Source of the DNA: Cyclobacteriaceae bacterium
GTDB lineage: Bacteria > Bacteroidota > Bacteroidia > Cytophagales > Cyclobacteriaceae
NCBI GenBank assembly: GCA_029880385.1
Contig: JAOUOM010000170.1
Coordinates: forward strand, 1 to 5,679
Reading direction: 5' to 3'
Length of the DNA stretch: 5,679 nucleotides
Part shown: positions 1-5,679 of the stretch, piece by piece
Position numbering within the stretch: position 1 is the stretch's first letter
Layout: each line of letters opens with the position of its first letter
Translations under genes and position numbers: made by a program
The notes under the pieces: model-generated
What the model was told of the DNA's origin: nothing
What the model saw: only the letters and a program-made list of their open reading frames with translations
The model's database searches: none

Positions 1-431
1 CCGACAAGAAACGCCCATGCAATTAGCAGGTACGTCCACCATTTACGGTCAAACAAAAGAAAATAAAAAACGGCCAGTGCCATGGTGTTGGCCGCATGAG
101 AAGAGGCAAACCCGAATTTCCCGCCGCATTTGCCCGGATTGAACAGATTGACAATATCCGGGTTATAGCAGGGGCGCAGCCGTTCAAAAAATGGTTTCAT
201 AAACCCGCTGGTCAATTGGTCAGCCGCTGCGATGGTAAGTAGGATGAACAGAAGCGGCACCCAAAACCGCTGACGGTACCGAAAAACAAGCAGGCCAGTC
301 AGCAGGGCGTAAAGTGGAATCCAGGGGTATTTGGCCGTGAAGACATACATAAATGAGTCAAGTGCCGGATGTCCGGCACCATTGAGCAATTCAAATAGTC
401 CGATGTCCAGTTGGTTAATCTTATCCAGCAT
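1..431 (-). CDS. PAP2-family membrane phosphatase (N-terminal part, runs off left edge)
   Basis: This is the first 143 codons of a PAP2 (type 2 phosphatidic acid phosphatase) superfamily protein; the rest lies beyond position 1. Such enzymes remove phosphate from lipid or isoprenoid phosphates at the inner membrane, for example undecaprenyl pyrophosphate or lipid A phosphates. The substrate here cannot be told. Motif C1 (K-x6-R-P) is complete as KPFFERLRP at residues 79-87. Motif C2, usually PSGH, appears as FASSHAAN at 108-115 with the key His at 112. Motif C3 (SR-x5-H-x3-D) would fall outside the window. Hydrophobic stretches lie near residues 36-50, 57-70, 116-127 and from 133 on, fitting a polytopic membrane protein. 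The N-terminus, with DIGLFELLNGAGHPALDS at 9-26 followed by KYPWIPLY, is of the kind seen in this family. The chosen ATG at 431-429 lies inside the last codons of hemF, an 11-bp overlap that suggests translational coupling. Family assignment is firm; function is inferred only at family level. Confidence 0.9.
   Translation of the reverse strand, partial: MLDKINQLDIGLFELLNGAGHPALDSFMYVFTAKYPWIPLYALLTGLLVFRYRQRFWVPLLFILLTIAAADQLTSGFMKPFFERLRPCYNPDIVNLFNPGKCGGKFGFASSHAANTMALAVFYFLLFDRKWWTYLLIAWAFLV
362..379. repeat. Perfect 8-bp-arm inverted repeat inside the PAP2 gene
   Basis: GTGCCGGA (362-369) and TCCGGCAC (372-379) are perfect reverse complements separated by two bases. A real hairpin would have about 7 paired bases and a 4-nt loop. 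It lies within codons 18-24 of the PAP2 reading frame (around GAGHPAL), about 50 nt after the start codon. No T-run follows on either strand, so it is not a terminator. One such palindrome in a window of this length is not far from chance expectation. Confidence 0.3.
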
Positions 432-1326
432 ATCCCAGCCAATCCATGTCTTTGTTTAACCATGCCAGGGTTTGTTGTTCCGGACTTCCGGGATCTGGCT
501 GATGGTTGTATTTCCAGTTAGCAGTAGGGGGAAGGCTCATCAGAATGGATTCCGATCGTCCGTCGGTATCGAGTCCAAATTTGGTCCCCTTATCATAGAC
601 CAGGTTAAACTCCACGTAGCGACCTCTTCGCAGGTACTGCCATTGTTTTTCCTTTTCGGTATACGCCTTGTCTTTATTTCGCTTGATCAGTTCCTGATAG
701 ACGGGAAGGAATGATTTGCCGACTGCCTGTACAAATTGCCAGTATTGCGCAAACTGTGCCTCGTCTTTTCCTTGCAGGCGATCAAAGAAAATACCCCCAA
801 TGCCCCGGGTTTCCTTTCGGTGGGTGATGTAAAAATAGTCGTCGGCCCATTTTTTAAAGGTAGGGTAGTAGCCCGGGTCAAACGAATCGCAGACACGTTT
901 CAATTTGTCATGGAAAAACACGGCATCGTCGGGCAGGATATAGTGGGGAGTCACGTCAATGCCGCCTCCAAACCAATGAACACCATTTGACATTTCGAAA
1001 TAACGCACATTCATGTGAATGATGGGTACCCAGGGGTTTTGGGTGTGCATCACGATAGACACCCCGGTGGCAAAAAACTCCCCGGCATCCAGTTTGAGCG
1101 CATGGGCAATCTTTTCAGGTGTCGGGCCATGGACAGCCGAATAATTCACACCTCCTTTTTCGAGTACGGCACCATGCTCAATGACACGCGTCCTGCCTCC
1201 GCCACCTCCCGGCCTTTCCCATTTATCTTCCTGAAATACAGCCGCTCCATCACTTGTTTCCAGTCCCTTGCAAATTTCATCCTGAAGTCCCATGAACCAG
1301 GTACTGATCGTTTCTTTTCTATTCAT
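421..1326 (-). CDS. hemF: Oxygen-dependent coproporphyrinogen III oxidase
   Basis: HemF oxidatively decarboxylates coproporphyrinogen III to protoporphyrinogen IX with O2, in the cytoplasm, as a late step of haem synthesis. At 301 residues it matches the usual bacterial length (about 300). The glycine-rich GGGGGRTRVIEHGAVLEKGG is at 40-59. The four His that correspond to the metal/active-site His of the E. coli enzyme appear to be H94, H104, H139 and H169. GGGIDVTPHY lies at 120-129. The family signature spans 158-182 (KKW at 158-160, then THRKETRGIGGIFFD). The conserved C-terminal block runs from RGRYVEFNLVYDKG (234-247) through GLDTDGRSESILMSLPP (251-267). One deviation is that the Cys expected after KxW in the signature is Ala161. 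The ATG start is forced, because a TAG stop sits in frame immediately upstream. No Shine-Dalgarno is visible. It lies 10 bp downstream of tamL and overlaps the PAP2 gene, so it is probably co-transcribed with both. Identity is very secure. Confidence 0.97.
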   Translation of the reverse strand: MNRKETISTWFMGLQDEICKGLETSDGAAVFQEDKWERPGGGGGRTRVIEHGAVLEKGGVNYSAVHGPTPEKIAHALKLDAGEFFATGVSIVMHTQNPWVPIIHMNVRYFEMSNGVHWFGGGIDVTPHYILPDDAVFFHDKLKRVCDSFDPGYYPTFKKWADDYFYITHRKETRGIGGIFFDRLQGKDEAQFAQYWQFVQAVGKSFLPVYQELIKRNKDKAYTEKEKQWQYLRRGRYVEFNLVYDKGTKFGLDTDGRSESILMSLPPTANWKYNHQPDPGSPEQQTLAWLNKDMDWLGYAG

Positions 1327-1336
1327 CTAGTTGGTG

Positions 1337-3826
1337 TTAAAATGGAAATCCGATTCCCAGGTTAATATTGGTTTTATTTTTAAAGATATTGATTTGTTCG
1401 GTAGTAAACCTTCCCATTGACAAACGGCTGAGGTCGTCCAGAACAAAACGGTGCCCCAATGGCTGTGCAGGGTCGAATACCTGTATACCGGCATCCACAC
1501 GAAAAATCAGATAGGAGAAATCCAGCCGTAAACCAGCACCTGCCCCCATGGCAATTTCTTTGTAGAATGTGCCCGGACGAAATTTCCCGTCATCACCCTC
1601 TGCATCCAGCAGGTTTTGATCGCTCGTGATGATCCAGATATTACCGGCATCAAGAAACAGGGCATAATCCAGGATACTCACTATTTTTCGGCGGTATTCC
1701 AGGCCCATTTCCAGAATCATGTCACCTCCCTGCTCCAACTGGTAATTGACCTGTGCCATATCGCCTGTGCCGGGCAAAGCTGTCTCCGTGATCCCGTATG
1801 CACCCGGTCCGAGGCGACGCAGTGGCCAGGCCCGAAGGCTGTTGCTCCCGCCGATATAAAAGCGCTTGTCGTAGGGAAGGGCCATATTTTGCTGATAATA
1901 GGGTACCGCCAATCCCAGGTTGAAGCGAAAGGCAAGGGAAGCTTTTTCATGCAGGCTTTTGACTGATCGAATATCCGTACTGAATTTGACCCATTTAAAC
2001 AGGGAGAAGGTGGAATCCCGACGGATGGCATCATCACCAAACAGGTTGGCAAGGTTGCCCCCTGATTCACCAAAAAAACGGATCAGGGATGAGGTTTTGT
2101 TGCTTGTTCCGTATTCATTTCGATTGACAACACTTTCAAAAGACGAACTGCTGATAACCGACGATTTAAAAGCAGCATGGAGGGTGCCGTTGCCCAAAAG
2201 TGACTGATTGTCCAGAAACTCTATAAATTTTGGTTCCAGTTTTTGTACATCGATGTAGCTAAGGGTGAAAGGTGTGAATGTATACCGCCGGTTGTTTTTG
2301 AACCGCCACAAATAGGACAGGGAGGTTTCAAACCTACGTCGCTCATATTCCCCCGTCCGGTCTTCGTAATTGAGTGTAGAGGCAAGTCTTGTTTGCGGAT
2401 TGTACGCCCCTATTCGTCGTTTGAATCGCGCATTTGACGGAAATATGAACTGAGGAAAGGTAATGCCAAATTGAAGTCCATACTGAAATAATGAATACTC
2501 CAGGGATTGATCACCTCTTACCGAGTATACATTGGATAACCCCTGGGTAGAGAAATTGGCCGTCAGGTCGGTGGTTTCAAGATTGCCCAGCATATTTCTG
2601 TTCTTGATACCAAAATTGATAAATGGACCCGGCAATTGCTGTGAAGCAGAGACAATCCCGACTTCATTGGAGAGCTGAAAGCGCTGTAAGGGGCTCGTAA
2701 AGACGTTTGCTATCAACTGGTTGTCCGATATTGAGTCGTAGTTGATATTTACAAACTTGAAGGCATCCAGATAGGAAAGCTGGCGTTGGGTTTCCAGGGT
2801 TTTATTACGTGAATAGAGATTGTCCGGATAGATAAACAGCCGTTTGCTGAGTACACGGGTATTGTATTTTCGCCCGCCAAACCGATAAGTGGTGCCCGCA
2901 TATTCGGTCACAGAAGCCTCCGACTGACTTTCGGATACGGATGATTGCGACGAAAAAATAACGGAATCAACCCGGAACTGGCGGTGCTGGCCTTCTTTTG
3001 GGTCATAGACGCTTAATGTCAACAAAACAGATGGCCCGGCCAGTGAAAATGTATCGAGTTCGAAATGAACATACTGACGGGCAAACGTGAAATAGCCATT
3101 ATCTGTCAGTAAATTATAGACCCTTTCACGCTCATCTTCCAGCTTTTTCTGATCATAGGGTTTGCCCAGGCTGGAAGTTAAGCCTGACGGGTTACTTACA
3201 TACCGATAAATAAGGGAATCGGGAATATCAAACTGTATCGAATCAAGAGTATATACCGAACCTGTGGAAACAAAATAGGATACGGTGGTTTTTTTATGCC
3301 GGTCGGTATAGGAAGTATACGCCACTTTATTGTCAAAAAAACCTTTGGTGGTAAGGAAAAGGCTGATTCGCTGGCTGGATTCCGAGTGCATCGACGAATC
3401 AAAAACCGCGAGTTTTTCACCGGTCTTCATCAGCAGGTTGCCGTCCTTTAGCCTCAGTCGGAGCTGGTCTGTCTTTTTGTTCTTCTTTTCGGCAAGGCTT
3501 TTTTGTTTTTTACTCCTTTGGCTCTTGGATATTTTGGTATCGTATTTCGACTCTGCCAGACTGATTTTTTTCTCATAGCGTTCCGGGGAGAAATTTTTAG
3601 CACCCAAAACGTAGATATGTGCCAGATAGGCAGAGGGTAGGAAACCAAACAATCGTTTGTTGGCTTTCTGGATCAAAAGGTTTTCTGCTTCATTTTTGTA
3701 TTCCTTCGGGATACCCTTCATTTTTGGGTTATGGATCAACAGTGATTCATTGCTTTTCAGGTACCGGGTACCCATGCAGGAACTCAGCAATATGCTCCAA
3801 ACCAACCATGTAATCAGCTTTTTCAA
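1337..3826 (-). CDS. tamL: TamL-type outer-membrane lipoprotein of the BamA/TamA (Omp85) family
   Basis: This 829-residue protein is probably TamL, the Bacteroidota lipoprotein counterpart of TamA. TamA/TamL is an outer-membrane barrel that works with the envelope-spanning protein TamB in outer-membrane assembly or lipid traffic. The N-terminus is a short lipoprotein signal (KK at 2-3, hydrophobic 4-14, lipobox LSSC at 14-17), giving a lipidated Cys17 followed by MGTRYLKSNESLL, a start common in these proteins. A Lys-rich, probably helical stretch covers 85-128. Three POTRA-like regions follow (about 140-200, 200-290, 285-385), each with a helix-turn such as FLTTKGFFDNKV at 157-168 or LLTDNGYF at 239-246. 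A Ser-rich linker is at 292-306. The barrel occupies about 386-829, with the Omp85 loop-6 motif as GGSNSLRAW at 659-667 (Arg665) and a terminal Phe in GIGFPF, typical of outer-membrane barrels. The start codon is TTG: a TAA stop lies in frame two codons upstream, and the next Met (18) would remove the signal. The family is secure; the distinction from another Omp85 lipoprotein is inferred. Confidence 0.9.
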   Translation of the reverse strand: MKKLITWLVWSILLSSCMGTRYLKSNESLLIHNPKMKGIPKEYKNEAENLLIQKANKRLFGFLPSAYLAHIYVLGAKNFSPERYEKKISLAESKYDTKISKSQRSKKQKSLAEKKNKKTDQLRLRLKDGNLLMKTGEKLAVFDSSMHSESSQRISLFLTTKGFFDNKVAYTSYTDRHKKTTVSYFVSTGSVYTLDSIQFDIPDSLIYRYVSNPSGLTSSLGKPYDQKKLEDERERVYNLLTDNGYFTFARQYVHFELDTFSLAGPSVLLTLSVYDPKEGQHRQFRVDSVIFSSQSSVSESQSEASVTEYAGTTYRFGGRKYNTRVLSKRLFIYPDNLYSRNKTLETQRQLSYLDAFKFVNINYDSISDNQLIANVFTSPLQRFQLSNEVGIVSASQQLPGPFINFGIKNRNMLGNLETTDLTANFSTQGLSNVYSVRGDQSLEYSLFQYGLQFGITFPQFIFPSNARFKRRIGAYNPQTRLASTLNYEDRTGEYERRRFETSLSYLWRFKNNRRYTFTPFTLSYIDVQKLEPKFIEFLDNQSLLGNGTLHAAFKSSVISSSSFESVVNRNEYGTSNKTSSLIRFFGESGGNLANLFGDDAIRRDSTFSLFKWVKFSTDIRSVKSLHEKASLAFRFNLGLAVPYYQQNMALPYDKRFYIGGSNSLRAWPLRRLGPGAYGITETALPGTGDMAQVNYQLEQGGDMILEMGLEYRRKIVSILDYALFLDAGNIWIITSDQNLLDAEGDDGKFRPGTFYKEIAMGAGAGLRLDFSYLIFRVDAGIQVFDPAQPLGHRFVLDDLSRLSMGRFTTEQINIFKNKTNINLGIGFPF

Positions 3827-3843
3827 TTCTTAGGTTTCACCTT
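3827..3843. promoter_or_regulatory. 17-bp divergent intergenic gap between tamL and the RNA methyltransferase gene
   Basis: This is the only space between two divergent starts. It is too short to hold two full promoters, so the promoter elements of each gene must reach into, or lie inside, the 5' coding part of the other. On the plus strand TAGGTTTC (3831-3838) resembles the Bacteroidota -7 element TAnnTTTG with one mismatch. It lies only about 6 bp before the ATG, and no TTTG is seen at a suitable -33 distance, so I do not call it a promoter. No Shine-Dalgarno is evident for either gene. Confidence 0.35.

Positions 3844-5679
<1,836 letters not shown>

Noticed and set aside
1616..2437. Several open frames of 64-118 codons on both strands within tamL
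   Set aside because: They are out-of-frame or antisense to a continuous 829-codon gene with barrel features throughout, and they have no recognisable motifs or start signals.
3831..3838. TAGGTTTC as a Bacteroidota -7 promoter element for the RNA methyltransferase gene
   Set aside because: It has one mismatch, lies about 6 bp from the ATG, and no TTTG is seen at a fitting -33 spacing.

Overview
The window looks like an ordinary, densely coded piece of a Bacteroidota chromosome, probably from an aerobic member. The main evidence is a TamL-type lipoprotein form of the Omp85 protein TamA, which is typical of that phylum. The absence of clear Shine-Dalgarno sequences and the tight gene packing are consistent with this. 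An oxygen-dependent coproporphyrinogen oxidase (HemF) points to growth in oxygen. The genus cannot be read from the sequence alone.

Layout, left to right. Positions 1-431 (minus strand) hold the N-terminal 143 codons of a PAP2-family membrane phosphatase that runs off the left edge. Positions 421-1326 (minus) hold hemF, overlapping the phosphatase start by 11 bp. Positions 1337-3826 (minus) hold tamL, 10 bp upstream of hemF. These three genes read in one direction with almost no spacing and look like one transcription unit, tamL-hemF-PAP2. A 17-bp gap (3827-3843) separates tamL from a divergent TrmH/SpoU-family RNA methyltransferase gene at 3844-4572 (plus). That gene converges on pgi (glucose-6-phosphate isomerase, 4552-5679, minus, 5' end beyond the right edge), and the two 3' ends overlap by 21 bp.

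The genes do not form one pathway. TamL works in outer-membrane biogenesis, HemF in haem synthesis, the PAP2 protein probably dephosphorylates a lipid or isoprenoid phosphate at the inner membrane, the methyltransferase modifies RNA, and Pgi serves glycolysis and gluconeogenesis. No stretch longer than 17 bp lacks a gene. I see no tRNA, rRNA, CRISPR array, insertion sequence, phage gene or defence system, and nothing that supports a new biological system. The points worth a second look are modest: a tamL without tamB beside it, a forced TTG start for tamL, a Cys-to-Ala change in the HemF signature, and the convergent overlap of two housekeeping genes.
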